The notes beneath the pieces were generated by a model, which had not been told where the DNA came from, did not search any database, and was given only the letters and a program-made list of their open reading frames with translations. A DNA stretch of 64,000 nt from Leuctra nigra (Eukaryota; Arthropoda; Insecta; Plecoptera; Leuctridae): positions 23,320,069 to 23,384,068 of the forward strand of contig OW203771.1 in assembly GCA_934045905.1 (NCBI GenBank), read 5' to 3'. Numbering within the stretch: position 1 is the first letter of the stretch; every line of letters begins with the position of its first letter. A program made the position numbers and the translations under genes. Positions 34,690 through 48,020 of this stretch are shown here, piece after piece.

Positions 34690-37600
34690 ACCGACGAAAA
34701 CAGAGAGGAACCGAAGGACATAACCTATGTGAATGTGTAAGGAGTTAACATAGATCAGTTAGTGGGCTTGGGAGGAATTATGTAAGAGGCTACCAATTTC
34801 TAAGAAGTCTGGGCTAGTTCAGGCAGGTTTCTAGCCTAGAAGACCGGCTAGGTTTACATTAATTTATACAAATAACAATATGCGTGTTTTTTTTTGTAGT
34901 TGTAAAGAATTTGTGGTCACGATATAGAGCGTATGTTGATCGTAATTAGATTGTTCTACTGTTAAATGTTTTCTTTTTAATTAGGAGACCTGGTATAGAC
35001 CTACAATGCGTTTTGTTTGAATTATATTTTTTTTAATCTATACTTTATTTTGTTACAAAATTTAGAGATTATTTTCTGATTTGTATCTTTGTTACAATCA
35101 AGCAAACAGCTGTCAAAATAAAATATTCATCATGAAATCCTTATTTAGTATTTTTAAACCTTTGTTTTTTTTAAATCGTAAAATCAGTAAACAGTTAATT
35201 GCTGTAATTTCTTGAAGTTGGAAGCAAAATGTTTCTAAAGGAGATTACGAAGAATTATATATTTTAATTATATTCAAAATCTTTTGCTAAACGAGAAGAT
35301 TTTCGTAAACGTAGAAATTACAACAATCGAAAGAGAACTTTTCGTTACACTCCCATCTGAAAGTAATTACTGCTTAATTGCTCGTGAGAAGATGCTATAG
35401 GGTTTAACTGTAAAGTGCAGCATTATACATAACTAGACTATAAAATATAAAGCTCGCAGAGGGGTTAAAAAGTTTAACTTGGATTTAAACGGGGACATGA
35501 TTAAAGTTTAAGTTTCCCGCCGAGGCAAATAACTTAGATGGCGGGTATGGTGGAAAATTCACGCGGCCACATTAAAAGTAATACTGGAAAATTAGAATTG
35601 AGTGCGGCGTGATATTTTCTGAACTTTGAACTGCCTCTAGGCGGGCAATCCGCGGCGTTATCGGGGTGAAACATAGTGTAACTTTCGCTCTAAATACTCC
35701 TTAGGGGTGGCTGAGGAAATGGGCACAGAGTATTATGAAAAATATATTATGAACAATTAAGTGTGGGGTTTGCTGGGGCGGTTAGGTTACGAAGGATGGT
35801 GTTAAACACTATTAAGTGTGATAATGAGAAGTAACTGGCTGTTGGAAAAGTGTTCGAATTTAGTTTAATGAAATTTAACTGCAGGTACGTTTGGAAGATA
35901 TTATTTTGAATTACTATACTTGGAAAATAAATTGGGTTTGTTTCAAATATATGTGATTGATTGTATGCTGTACTTAGAAAGCCGTTATCAAATCAAATGA
36001 GTTCTAGAATAACTCTAAAAAAATCAGGCTCACATCATATTTTCAAGAAAGTATTTTTACAATGCTTTACTTCTCCACCATAAATGAAATCCTTAAAGTT
36101 ATATTTTATCTCTCTCTTTTGGTTAAGCCATTAGTACTAAGCTATAAGTGCACGAAAGATCGACCAACTCCAGATTTTGTTCTCTGCTACAGACATTAGA
36201 ACTGTGACATTTCCGAGAAGATTTGTGTTCAAAAGCTACAAACTTTGAGTGCAAAATAGTTGGTGACAAAAACAAACAAATATTCGGCTTCTGTTCACGC
36301 TCAACATCTTAAACGACTCCACAATTAAATTATTCAATTCAAGAGGATTGAAATCAGAAAGAGTGTTAAATTGCGGAGTTAGTTCTACAGTCGCCGAGGA
36401 TTTCACTTCACTTCAGTTACAAACGTCTTCAGATCTCACAGACACTTTTTAGAATAAATCTCTTGGATTTTCTTTAAGCGGATCCGACGTAGGAGTGTTC
36501 TTGTGTTTTCTTTCAAGTCGAGCAAGTCGCACCCCCTCCGTTGGGCGCCAACTTAGGACCCACTTAATCCTGCATAGAGCAGATAAGCTAGAAGCTAAGT
36601 TTTAACTTTGCGAGAGGGTGTGTGAATCAAGGATATATAAGCAAAATAAAATGCTTGCGATTTATAAAATTAAAATAGGAATTTAATTAAAACGTATCAC
36701 TTTCAAAATAAAACATTTCGTCAGGAAATCATTTAAGTTTCGGCGTCGATACAATATTTAAATATCTTTATCCTAATCCTCCTATATCATCCTATGTATC
36801 CTCCTAATCAGCCTACAACAATTTTCCTGAATCTGTTAAGTATAACTAAGAATCATCATATTTACAATTACAACCAAGTTTACAATTGTTTAATATTAAT
36901 TAGATCTATGAATTTAGCCTACTTACTTTTAATTTATATTTTGTAAATTAATTTAACACTTCGGCTCATTGGAAAACCATTGAAAGCTAATTTTATAGCA
37001 AAAAGTTATTTTTATGTTATTTATTTGCATTTGTATAATCAAATATAAATATTAAAAACATTTGAATTATGAAAAAATTAAGTAAATAACGGTTATTTTT
37101 TGATAATTATGTTTCCTTCAATGTAGTCCAAATGTCAATATTTTGCTACGCAGCATAGAGATGGCTATAATCCACAGTTTAAATAAATTTCCACACTTTG
37201 AATAACTCTCGCTCCATTTTACTTTCATTTCTCTAGATTTCATAACAAACTCACAGAGAGACGCTGCAAGCAATAATAATCCCTTAAAATCCGTCACGAT
37301 AAAAACATTTGACATATTTTTTAACCCCTCGCCATATTAACGTTTATACCCTCATGCCCCATTAAAAAGACATCCCCTAATCTCTTCGTACTTCAAAAAA
37401 TACACATTCTCCACGTTTTGGGATAATTCTTATCTGGGGCGAAATTGTGCCCCGAAAACCTCCCCCCCCCCCTCCCACCCCTTTAATGTCCGCAATTATA
37501 CACGACTACCACCCTTATTATGGCACGAGAAATTAACTCATTCTTTTTTAACACAACCCCCTTTCATTGCGTTATTATACAATGTCACAAACGCGGAAAT

Positions 37601-38288
37601 GCTTCCGTTGCGCTTGTTTTTTTCCCACTGGTTTCGGAGTGGGTTTACTTTTGGCTGTAGAAAATTACTCTATGCCGAGAGCATTCTGTGTTATTAATGC
37701 TCTTTGAAGAAGATTTTGGTGTTGATTTTTTCTGGGGTGACGGTAAATTAAGCGTGTAGTTCTATTGCACGTTTAGACGACTTGCACCGAAATGTAGGCG
37801 TTATATAATTTAGATTTGCTTATAGAGAATGTCCACCGGAGGCAGAAAATTGCTATGAGTATAAATAATGTGGTCAGCGTAATGCAGGTTACGTAGTACA
37901 CTTTAAGTATAATCGATTTTCTTTTTTATATATGGATTTGAAACACACCTGCCATGTAGACAAACGATTCGATTTTTTCCTTTTTTTAGATATTATTACA
38001 CACGCTTAACAAACATTTCTCACTACAGTAACTTGCCACGTACACACTAGAATATGCGTAGAAAACTAAGTCTTATCTAGACATCGAGACTTTGATGGTC
38101 AAAACTAAAAGGATATACCAAAGACCTTATATAGAGAACGCCATGTTTTGACAGAGCAGTATAGTACACAGGCCGCCTGGCCGCAATCCAAATAAATTGC
38201 GCTCAATATACCAACATTCTACTTATTGCGCCCTACAGACTTACATACTACTGGAAAGCTCGTCTAAAAAGACGTCCGTATTACTCAC
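34690..38288. other. Intronic sequence without recognised features
   Basis: AT-rich, no gene recognised. An 11-C run lies at 37462-37472. No inverted-repeat element seen. Confidence 0.45.
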
Positions 38289-38337
38289 TGCATGATTTCA
38301 CTTGGGCTTTGGCTTACCTGGAAAAGAAAAGAAACAA
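38289..38337 (-). promoter_or_regulatory. Candidate recursive splice site (ratchet point) of headcase intron
   Basis: On the minus strand the sequence reads TTTCTTTTCTTTTCCAG joined directly to GTAAGCC, with the junction between 38318 and 38317. The tract is 15 consecutive pyrimidines before AG, so a strong 3' splice site is fused to a strong 5' splice site. That is the hallmark of zero-length recursive exons known from long Drosophila introns. A second good donor, GTGAGT, lies 29 nt downstream (38288-38283) and would define a short recursive exon for first recognition. Using this site would remove the intron as about 17.7 kb and then about 36.8 kb. I saw no comparable match elsewhere on this strand in the intron. 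Confidence 0.55.
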
Positions 38338-38339
38338 GA

Positions 38340-39410
38340 TATGAATATTTTGCAATCTACTTTGAGTGAAGGAATGTGAATGGCATGTAATTTCATATGA
38401 AGCGAGAGAAATACGCAACCGGAAGTAACTGAAATGTCAACTAGATCAAGTGATGATACTTCCGGGTGGTATTGAACAAGAGGGTCGTTAGATCGTAGGC
38501 GGCTCGAAGTACAGTCACTTCCAAAATGTATGTTCCTACGAGCAACATAACTGCCCCGGAAGCAAGTACTTGGCGGCTTATGGAACTAGCCCTTAATCTT
38601 CCGATACTCAGATCTGAAGGAAAGGGAAACGGTTCGCATCAAACTAGTAATACTTATACTATCGTTTAAGACACACAAAGTAGTAACTTTTGAATATGAA
38701 AGTATTACAAAAATGTCTCTAATACGATTTAGGAGCAGTCTACTGGGACTATGCCGTGTCAATAACCAATGACATTCCTGGAATAAGAGGTATAACTACT
38801 GATTTTAACAGAGCATTGAAATATCGGCCCATACATAATTTGAAGCTGCATTTATTGCATTTACCACACATTTTAATTTTACATTACTTATTTGAACGCA
38901 AATGGTAATTCATTGTCACTAAGGAGATAGTTTCTGTACTGATATTGGTTGTTTTCGCGATGTTTGCATCAATAATCAGAGACATCTCACTTGACATATT
39001 CCACTTCACACATAGCCACCTAAAGATTTATTCCAAATCCTCTTTCAAGATCCCAAAATAATAACAAACATTTATTTAATTAATTGGGTTCACGATAGAA
39101 CTGCGAACACATTTGCATGCATTTCCCTACATACTTAGAACATTTTATATATTTTCTTTAAATCCCAGTACTTCGCATTCTTTCCCAACGAATTCTGCCT
39201 CTTACCAAGAACAACTTCAGCAGGAAGCCGGCCGGCTCTTACTTTCCCCATCAAGAAATCCCTCATTTTCATCACTTCAAAGTTCCAGTTTCGAACAATA
39301 GAACTCTCCATTCTACGCGAACAAAAATAATCTTTTAAAAGACTGGAAAAAATCCGTTTGCATATTTTCACGTTGGTTAGTAGAGTACAGAGCGAGCACA
39401 ACATTATTGA
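38340..39410. other. Intronic sequence without recognised features
   Basis: Nothing recognised. CACTTCCGG-like strings near 38458 and 38565 are isolated. Confidence 0.4.
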
Positions 39411-39417
39411 TTCTGTA

Positions 39418-39640
39418 GAAAGCGAGAGCGAAAGAGAGGGTAGAATAGAGAGAAAGAGAGAGCGTGAAACGAAGGGCAACTTGCCATCCCTTCTCCCATC
39501 CTGCCCTCACCCTTCGAGCACCATGGTTCGCTTGGGGTAGGTCGTTCCAAGGGCAAGTGAGGGGAAATTTCATTTTGGCCGGGGCGGAAGGGGAGGTAGG
39601 AGGTAGAGAGGGTAGGAAACGGGGACCCTTTCTCAACTCT
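39418..39640 (+). repeat. GA-rich tract and G-rich patch
   Basis: AGCGAGAGCGAAAGAGAGGG and further GAGA runs at 39420-39463, then a GC-rich patch to 39640 with GGGAGGTAGGAGG strings. Open frames on both strands are compositional. It could be a regulatory element bound by GAGA-type factors; nothing proves it. Confidence 0.35.
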
Positions 39641-40084
39641 TGCGTTCTTTTGCTGATATATTTTGGGGAGAGCTATTTTAAGAGAGGTATTTAAATAATA
39701 AATCCAAGTAGTTATATTTGAGAATGTGCTGTCAGCAAAGTTGAAATTCCAAACATATTCTTAAATAAAAAACTTGTATGTATATGCCGGATACAATAAG
39801 CGTAATAATATTCAATAAAAATACAATAACAAACGAAATACCCAATAAAATATGCACATGTCACAAAAAATGTATGTGTAAAACAAACGTTCATAAATCA
39901 ACAGTTCTTTTATCTAAATAGTGTGCTCATTTTGTAAGAAAATTTTCAGAATTTTGTATGTTACTCTCTTGTGATTCAATATGCCATCCACTCAAATATA
40001 CAAATACGATTTGTTTTCCACTTTACATCACCATAATAACTCCACGAAGCCTCTGAAAATATTGACAACTCGCAGCAAATCTGA

Positions 40085-40115
40085 AGAGGCATCCAACCGG
40101 GGCTCGAACTGGACG
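40085..40115 (-). mobile_element. tRNA-like B-box fragment
   Basis: On the minus strand, CAGTTCGAGCCCCGGTTGG resembles a T arm with B box. The rest of a tRNA or SINE head is not clear. The overlapping plus-strand open frame 39981-40373 is probably a composition effect of this C-rich area. Confidence 0.3.
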
Positions 40116-40467
40116 TCAACACAACATTATAAACACCCCCCAACCCCCTCACCCACCAACACGGTGCTGAAGGCCCCACCGCGTGGGCGTAGCTCCATCG
40201 ATCCGACCGTACCAAACACACCAACTAACCTTACCCACGGAAAACGCGACCCAATTCCAGGCTTTTACAATACACACGAATCCCGCTGCAGATCCAAGCG
40301 TATACATTCCTTTGTGGCAGCACGCACGCGCCAGAAACCGCGGGAATACAGGGAACAGGGAACACGTTTCTAGGAAAAGGGATCGTAATTTATTTTCGCG
40401 TATTCTGAGAATATGTTTGGCCCGGTTGTGCTCAAGCTTCCTTGTTGTGAAGGTTGTTAGATACAAA

Positions 40468-41111
40468 CACTATTGGACGTCGCTTGCTAGCAGTGTATTG
40501 TGTCTTGTGTTCTAGCTGCGTGATGTCTGAAGACACGTTGATAGTTGTGATCTTATTGAGTCAAATCATCCATGCATATAGAACACTATTGGACGTCGCT
40601 TGCTAGCAGTGTATTGTGTCTTGTGTTCTAGCTGCGTGATGTCTGAAGACACGTTGATAGTTGTGATCTTATTGAGTCAAATCATCCATGTATATAGAAC
40701 ACTATTGGACGTCGCTTGCTAGCAGTGTATTGTGTCTTGTGTTCTAGCTGCGTGATGTCTGAAGACACGTTGATAGTTGTGATCTTATTGAGTCAAATCA
40801 TCCATGCACATAGAACACTATTGGACGTCGCTTGCTAGCAGTGTATTGTGTCTTGTGTTCTAGCTGCGTGGTGTCTGAAGACACGTTGATAGTTGTGATC
40901 TTATTGAGTCAAATCATCCATGCATATAGAACACTATTGGACGTCGCTTGCTAGCAGTGTATTGTGTCTTGTGTTCTAGCTGCGTGATGTCTGAAGACAC
41001 GTTGATAGTTGTGATCTTATTGAGTCAAATCATCCATGCATATAGAACACTATTGGACGTCGCTTGCTAGCAGTGTATTGTGTCTTGTGTTCTAGCTTCG
41101 TGATGTCTGAA
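40468..41111 (+). repeat. 116-bp satellite array, about 5.5 copies
   Basis: Unit starts fall at 40468, 40584, 40700, 40816, 40932 and 41048, exactly 116 bp apart; the last copy breaks off near 41111. The unit begins CACTATTGGACGTCGCTTGC and includes TCTAGCTGCGTGATGTCTGA and ATCTTATTGAGTCAAATC. Copies differ by only a few substitutions (for example GCATATA/GTATATA/GCACATA near the join), so the array is young or homogenised. Solo monomers occur at 6499 (plus), 13757 (minus) and 42371 (minus). Confidence 0.95.
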
Positions 41112-41119
41112 TATACTTG

Positions 41120-42370
41120 ACAATTGTATTGTCAATAATTTCACTGTCGTTTAAAGACTTAGCAAAGTGCTCTCGACGCCTACATAATTGTGTTCCTAAT
41201 TTATGTCGGGAATAATGTTTAATAATAATGTTTTATGGACAGATTCCAGGACTCCGGTTACGCATCCAGAGAATTAGATTTCCAGGAACGGCGCGTGTTC
41301 CTGGAAAACGCAATTCTGCGAAATCATCCCTTGTGATCCAGGCCGTGCTCTCCCGCGGGATTCGGGAGTGGGGAACAGGATTGCGGGAAGCGGGAGGACA
41401 CCATCCAGGAAGAGCCCGTCATGAGCATGTCACTTGACAAAACCAACAGGACAGATAGGCGTTATCATAAGAATAACTTGGATTTGATATGCAAAGATTT
41501 ATTTGTAAGATTTCAATAAATAAGAATTATTTTGCAATATAAAAAAACATTTTTAGTTGTATACTCAAACTATTTCTTTATTGATTAATTATTGAATTCA
41601 TACGTAATGAAATTTAATAATTATGAGTGACAAAGAGTATCTGAAATTTATTAGAACTATAGAAATATGTGAATGGTCGCTTAGAGCTTATAGAGATACA
41701 TAATTGGATGATACTTGCATCAATATTTCTGTACCAATTTAAAGTGGAGTTCGCTTTACTTTCAGTTTGCCTTCAAGATGACATTTAGATAATTGGTAGG
41801 ATTATCATGATTGACTTGATTCAGCAAAACCAAGTTAACGCCGCCTCCAAGTTCTACAAAGGAACCTCATGTGTTGCACCTACTCTCTCGCTTCCTCAGC
41901 CACCCAACTCTCTCTCTATCTCTTTCTCAGCCCCCCCCCCCCCCCTCTCATTACCATCACCCACATGAATCTACCTAAACACACATCTTCCTCCCTTGTA
42001 CATAACTAAAACCACCCTTACAGCGACTCGGAAAGGTTTAAACGTAGATCAATAAATACGTAAGGCCTGCCCCAACCCCCTCAGGTCCCCACCGCTACTC
42101 TCGAAATATCCCCCATCCCCCCCCCCCATAACTTTAGCTTTCACCCTCGTCGAGTTCCCCGGTTCGATACCTTGTAGGGGTTGCTTCAACTGTCGTAATA
42201 CAAGAGTTCAAGTAGTAACTTTACTCTCCAATACGAACATTTCAACAATCGTAGATAACTCTGAATATTTTATAAGAAAATAAAAAACTTTCAACAAAAT
42301 AAACCACTAGCTGTATGCATAGAATATGATATGAGGATGATTTTAATCAAGGAATCTCGTATTTAGTGTC
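41120..42370. other. Intronic sequence with C-rich patches and a hairpin
   Basis: No gene recognised. A GC-rich patch at 41240-41430 includes the perfect hairpin listed at 41279. Poly(C) runs lie at 41931-41945 (15) and 42117-42127 (11) within C/T-rich sequence. Confidence 0.5.
41279..41307. repeat. Perfect 11-bp hairpin
   Basis: TTTCCAGGAAC and GTTCCTGGAAA are exact reverse complements around the 7-nt loop GGCGCGT, just downstream of the satellite array. The arms resemble a STAT-like TTCCnGGAA core, but the arrangement is a hairpin. Function unknown. Confidence 0.65.
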
Positions 42371-42488
42371 ATATGAATGGATGATAATTGACTCAATAAG
42401 ATCACAACTATCAACGTGTCTTCAGACATCACGCAGCTAGAACACGAGACACAATACACTGCTAGCAAGTGACGTCCAATTTTGTTCT
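42371..42488 (-). repeat. Full-length solo satellite monomer, inverted
   Basis: The reverse complement matches the whole 116-bp unit, from AACAAAATTGGACGTCACTT to GAGTCAATTATCATCC. It lies 1.26 kb after the array and in the opposite orientation, so it could pair with any array copy in a transcript. Confidence 0.85.
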
Positions 42489-42489
42489 T

Positions 42490-43259
42490 TATATAACAAG
42501 TAAGAACACAAGCTTTGAATACGTAAGGATTAAATATTCAAACACACAAGTATACAGTAAAATTCCATTAAAAAAATGTTTAAAGCATTGTTTTATGTAT
42601 AATTCACTCTGTTTCTAGAATGAACTCGTTTTACTTTAGTCGTTACAAACTTTCCAAATGTACTGATCAAAATGCAAGCTGGCGTTATGCCTGGATGCAA
42701 CGCAACAATCAAGAAGGGGCCAAGCAAGAATAATTTTGACAGTTTAAAGCCCCCGTCCATATGTATCCGTTTTTGTAACTCATCACCCTCTACTCTAGCG
42801 GATCCACCCAAATATCAGCTGTTCTCTTGGGCAAGGTTATGGTTGGACCATGGTTCTGTTTTAGGGGTTGTAACCGACAATGTGAGGGGTAGGAGGTTTT
42901 CCATGAGGGTAGGTATTAACATTATTTTGGGGTGGAAGTTTCCAGAATTAAAGGGGTCATTTTCGTATTTTGGTGTTGTCGTTAATTCTGTTGATTGAGA
43001 GGGTGTGAGGTTGGTTCCTGAATAGGGGTCAGAAAAAAATATATAGAGGCGTAGCTTTTTTACCCTTTACAGTTATCAATCAATAATCTGTCAATATACT
43101 ATCTATTTAGAATCTATACTAAAATACAAGAAGGGGTATACAACTATTTTGTTTAGGTGCCTCACTATTCTGTAGTTTTGTTTAAACTTTATAAAAATAA
43201 AATATCTTCACAAGAATTGCACAGAAAGCGTCAATTTATGGCACAAGACTTCAAGTAGA
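42490..43259. other. Intronic sequence without recognised features
   Basis: A plus-strand open frame at 42672-42998 (108 codons) has no recognisable domain. Nothing else seen. Confidence 0.4.
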
Positions 43260-43365
43260 TTAAGGGTCAGTTATTCAATGCCTTTCTAAGTTTTAAACAG
43301 TCTATTGTGACTATATTGCCATGGCAACAACCAATGACAATTATTGAATAGCCGGTTGCCCTTAA
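43260..43365. mobile_element. TTAA-type MITE (GGGYCAGT ends), copy 2
   Basis: Intact TTAA at both ends (43260-43263 and 43362-43365). The left end GGGTCAGTTATTCAATGCC and internal TAAACAGTCTATTGTGAC and TTGCCATGGCAACA match copy 1 at 33824-33982. It is internally deleted to 106 bp. Confidence 0.75.
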
Positions 43366-43369
43366 ATAG

Positions 43370-46300
43370 GAAAATATATTTCACTCATAAAAAATATACA
43401 AGTATTTTATGTGTGTCAATATAAATGCAGTTCCTATGTTTAAACCACAATTTATTAAATTGAATTGATATGTTCAGTTTTGTAGCTATGTCATTTTCGA
43501 CCTCACTTTTTCCCTTACGTCACGCAAGCCTAAAAATTAATATTTGATTGAATTGCATTTAGATGATTAATTGAAGTTCTTCCCAATTGCGGGTACACCA
43601 TGCAATGCAGCTTCAACCAGGGCCAAAATTGATTGAGCCAATTAATATAACGTGTACAATTTTGTGATTGGGACCAAGGCAATTTGAAGGGATATACACA
43701 TTGAGTATGGTTAGTTGCGAATGGGGGAGCCCACGAATATTTATTTCGGCGTTTCGCCCCTTCCCCCTCATGGCACCCCTGAAAGCTATCTCGGCCCCTT
43801 TGACTAACAACAAGAGGGGACTCTTTTAGAAGTTTTATTCTAGAAACTTCTGTTTTATATTTCTAGCATGTGCTAGCTCGCAGTTTAATCACACAGGGAC
43901 TGCATGTGGCATGTTCGAGAAATTATAATTCCAGTTTGGAAATTAAATTGGGTGTGATCTGATGGATAAAACACCCAATACAAATAGCGCTTAAAAACAT
44001 CTGCCACTTTCGATGAGAAAATTTGATTTCACGATTGAGAGAAACATTTCTTCAAATAAAAATATCAATAGTCTTAAATTTTAATTTTAATTTCCTAATA
44101 CACTTAAATATTGCAGCTCCAAAGAGTTTAGAGTTTATGTTACAATCTGTAAAACAATCGAGAAAATGCATAATATGCACCCGTACAAAGCTCATGACCA
44201 GAATATGCCTACATCGATGCATGGTCAAGTAAGATGAACTGTCAGTATAATGCACTTGTACCATGTCAAAGTCTTATAATTTCACTAAAATACACATATT
44301 TTTGGACTTTGGACAGTCCTGGGGCCCAAATTTACCGTCCGATATTTTTGAAAATGTCGCAAATATAATATGGAAGAGCGGAAAATTTCCTACAAAACTG
44401 CCAAAGGGAAAATTCATATTTTGCACTATTTTTGTGCTAACAACTCTTACTACTGATAATATGCAAAATATGACTATTTTAAACCAGAGTTCTGAATATA
44501 TTATATGTATACCTATTTATAATCAGAGAAAAACGGCACCAAAATACTTCCTCGCGATCAACTTGCATAATTAAGGAAATATTCTCCATCTTCGACATGT
44601 TCTCATCAAATCTTGTGAATACTGGATCTTTGTAATATTTTCTCATCCCAACTAATTAATCTTCTAACGAGCAAGATAAGATTGGAATATCAAGAAAGTA
44701 CTAAACTATAGTGGAATTGCTCTCAATCTTAGTTCGGGTCGCTGACTTATCTCATATGATAACAGTTGGTAATTAGCTTTGGAAAAAGCAAACACGTCTG
44801 AATGTTTTTTCGACACGAGATTTGGCAATCCACATAACACATATCTGCGAAAATGTTTTATACAGCAACGATCATGCTTTCTGCACATGCTAACATTGAA
44901 GATGACAACGGGTTTGATGGCAAAAAATGATGAAAGAAATAAGAGTTGATAAAAAGAATGTAGAGATGTGGAAATAGGCCCTTGGGAATTTCATAATGAA
45001 TATTTTATAATTCGTGTATAAAATAATTGTAGTGTAGCGACACACTTTTTGTATGTTGATCCTTTTTAGGGTGCCATATTTAAATGTTTGGAAAGTAAAT
45101 TTAATCATTACATTATAGTACCACGAAAGCACATATTCAGCACACATATCGCGGTAGTGATCGTACACTATAGTACCACGAAAGGAGAGAAAAATAATTC
45201 ATAAAAAGGCTAAATATCTTGAGCAGTTAAGATATTTGTGAGTTTTTACACATATTACGTTCTCAACAGTTCAATTGGGTGGAAAAATTTTCAACTTCAT
45301 GTTACCAATCTTCAACTGACTTTCTGTTGACTTGACATCGAAGTATAAAATAATATGGTGGCCAAATTGCTTAACAACCGTGAATAAGGATAACATTGAC
45401 TCACTGCTTTGTTGCTACTTTCATAAATTCATCACACATTTCTCCCCTGGGCCAAGAAATAATCGATATTCTCAACCTCCGCTCAATAAAAATAGGAGTT
45501 AAAAATCTGACCAACCGCAGGAAAGATACAGCCAAACATTCCACAGGGAGAGATAATTTATTAAAATCTTCTATCCACCTTTTCTTTCTCGATGGGCAAT
45601 TTGAGGTCAACGTTTGCACTGAGTAGGGACTGGTAACGGCATAACGTTGTATTGGGGTAGGTTAGAACGCCCTAGGGGTTTAGCGAGGGTGATTTTAACA
45701 CCAGTCCTGCTATACCTCCCCAAGCTGTCAGTGCGGTGTTTTTACATCAGCCCTCTCAACATTCTTTTTTTATCTCTCAGTCTCTCATCCTTTTAAAACA
45801 CAGATTGTTTGTTTTGGAACGGAGCGCTCTTCCTAAGTTTGGATTCGAACTTAAAACATTGCAGGATATTTTTGTTGTTTTGAAGCATAATATAATAGTC
45901 TAAATATATCACGTATCAATGTTTAAAGGGATATACAAACAAGGGTGGATTTCGTAAAATACAAATTTGAACATTATTCGATTTACAATGTGTTGTGTAG
46001 TAATTTATAGGGATTTTTGTAACTTTTAAAAAATAAAACAATCTAGGTACTTGATTTTTATCTAAATGTGCTTATTTCATATATTAATTTATATTATTAT
46101 TTTCAGAGTGTCTCTTCAATGCAATCCCAGATGGATAATACGAAAATTCGTAGTAAAATTCACCTAAGGGTCAATATTATATAATATTACACACAACTTT
46201 CACCCTTACTTGTTCCTCACTCGTACTCCAATAGTAGCTATAGAAATATTAGTCCATAGGGAAAATGCTAAATTTTTATCTGTGTTACAATTTTATTCTC

Positions 46301-48020
46301 ATTTTGTGGGACTTCATATTTTAATTACTTTCTTCATCCACATAGAATAGCACCCTAAAAGAGACGAGGGTGGGAGTTGAAAGAACAAAGATGACACATT
46401 ACTTTTCTATTGACCAAAAAGGTTGACAAGAGGAAAAGAGACAAAATGAAAAGCTGGCCGAAAACAATGGAACGCAATGTGTGCTGTCCGCCGCGGACAA
46501 AAGAGTGGAGTCCACCAGTCGACGGACAATGCTGGTGATAATGATGGAAAGTCTGGACCAGGTCGAAATTGCGCTGTGGGAGGAGAGGGGGGCCGAAATC
46601 CAATCAAGAGAAAATTACCATATTTCAATCCGCTAGCGTCGCGATATGTGAAAATCGATTTTTAGTCACACACGAATTTTAGTCGACGATTTTTGAATGA
46701 AGTGTTTTGTATTTGGTTCCATATAGTTGATTGCCAATTTTTGAGTCCGATATTTTTCGACATAATACGCTGATTTTGTTTGTACAAACAATGCTGTACA
46801 CATTGTTGGTACCTATCGTTCCAATTATTATCTAAAGATTTATGCCCAACCATAATTTAAAAAAAAAACTTCTTCAATCTAAAAGCAAATAATGGACTCC
46901 GTACTCAAGAAATGTAACTAATGATCACATTTTCGTACATAGAGAAATAAATATTTGCAATAATTGGCGCATAATTTAGAAGCAAGAAGATAATTGTATA
47001 GAGAATGTATAGAATTATCAGAATGTCCACCAGTTTATTGCAAAGAAATGTATTCCTTCTTGTAAATCTATGCAGCATCAGTGTATCATTTGCCTTTTAC
47101 AAGGACTAACATAAAAAGTAACACAAACCGACAACCGTCCACAAAGGGCGTTAAATCCCTCCTGGTAAATCAATCTCCCACTGTTTATATGACACCTAGG
47201 AAGATAAATTGGAAAATCTTTATTGCAGAGTTACACGACATCTGAAAAAACTCGTCTATTTTGTGACTACTAAAAGAGTGTAGGTACTTCGGAAGTTATA
47301 TAAAAAAATATAATTATTTTTTGGATTCTCGGAAGATTGAATTTGGGTTTAACTAGATTTTCTATTATCGTCATAAGAATAAAGTTTTCATTTTTAATGG
47401 AAAACGATTTCAGCCGATTTTTTATGTACATCAACGCTTTGTAAACTTATCAAAATGTCGGCACCTGTAGGCGTTAAAATCTCCCATGCATATAATAACT
47501 ATACTGTCTTTGTAGTCTCGATATACGAACAAAACTATTTTTTATGGGAAACAATATTAAAGTTAGAAAATTTTAATCTATACATTTTTACAACAAAGGA
47601 ACAAACATCGTAATGACACAAAAGCACGCAAATACCAATGAATAAATCACTGCGATCTTTTGTATGCGCTTTTGTGTTTTGATGAATTTACAATGAGCTT
47701 TAAAACGTTATCTAACCATGAAATCACAGAGAAAATAATTTCATCTGCATCGGAGTAAAAAATGTACTTTTGTGATGAATTGAATGCAATTTCAATCATC
47801 GGCTGAAAACAAAGGTGGTTTTTCATATTTGATGAATAGCAAAATGACTGTCAAAATATGAACGTGAAAGATAATTATTTTGATTCTGCAATTAAAATGG
47901 AATTTTTAAATGGAATTTTTGATTGTTTTACGTTATACATAGCAAAAGTAGGAACATCAGAAATGGAATGAAAAATAAACAACGTAATTTAAGCGTAACA
48001 GTCAACCCATCGTATCATCG
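43370..48020. other. Intronic sequence without recognised features
   Basis: Motif TTACGTCACGCA at 43514-43525. A 17-bp string (ATAGTACCACGAAAG core) repeats at 45115 and 45169. 46470-46630 is richer in G+C with open frames on both strands, none recognisable. The plus frame at 44263-44574 (103 codons) is also unrecognised. Confidence 0.45.

Noticed and set aside
39981..40373. 130-codon plus-strand open frame
   Set aside because: The longest open frame here, but rich in Pro/Thr/Arg from a C-rich patch, with no recognisable domain and overlap with a tRNA-like B box. Treated as chance.
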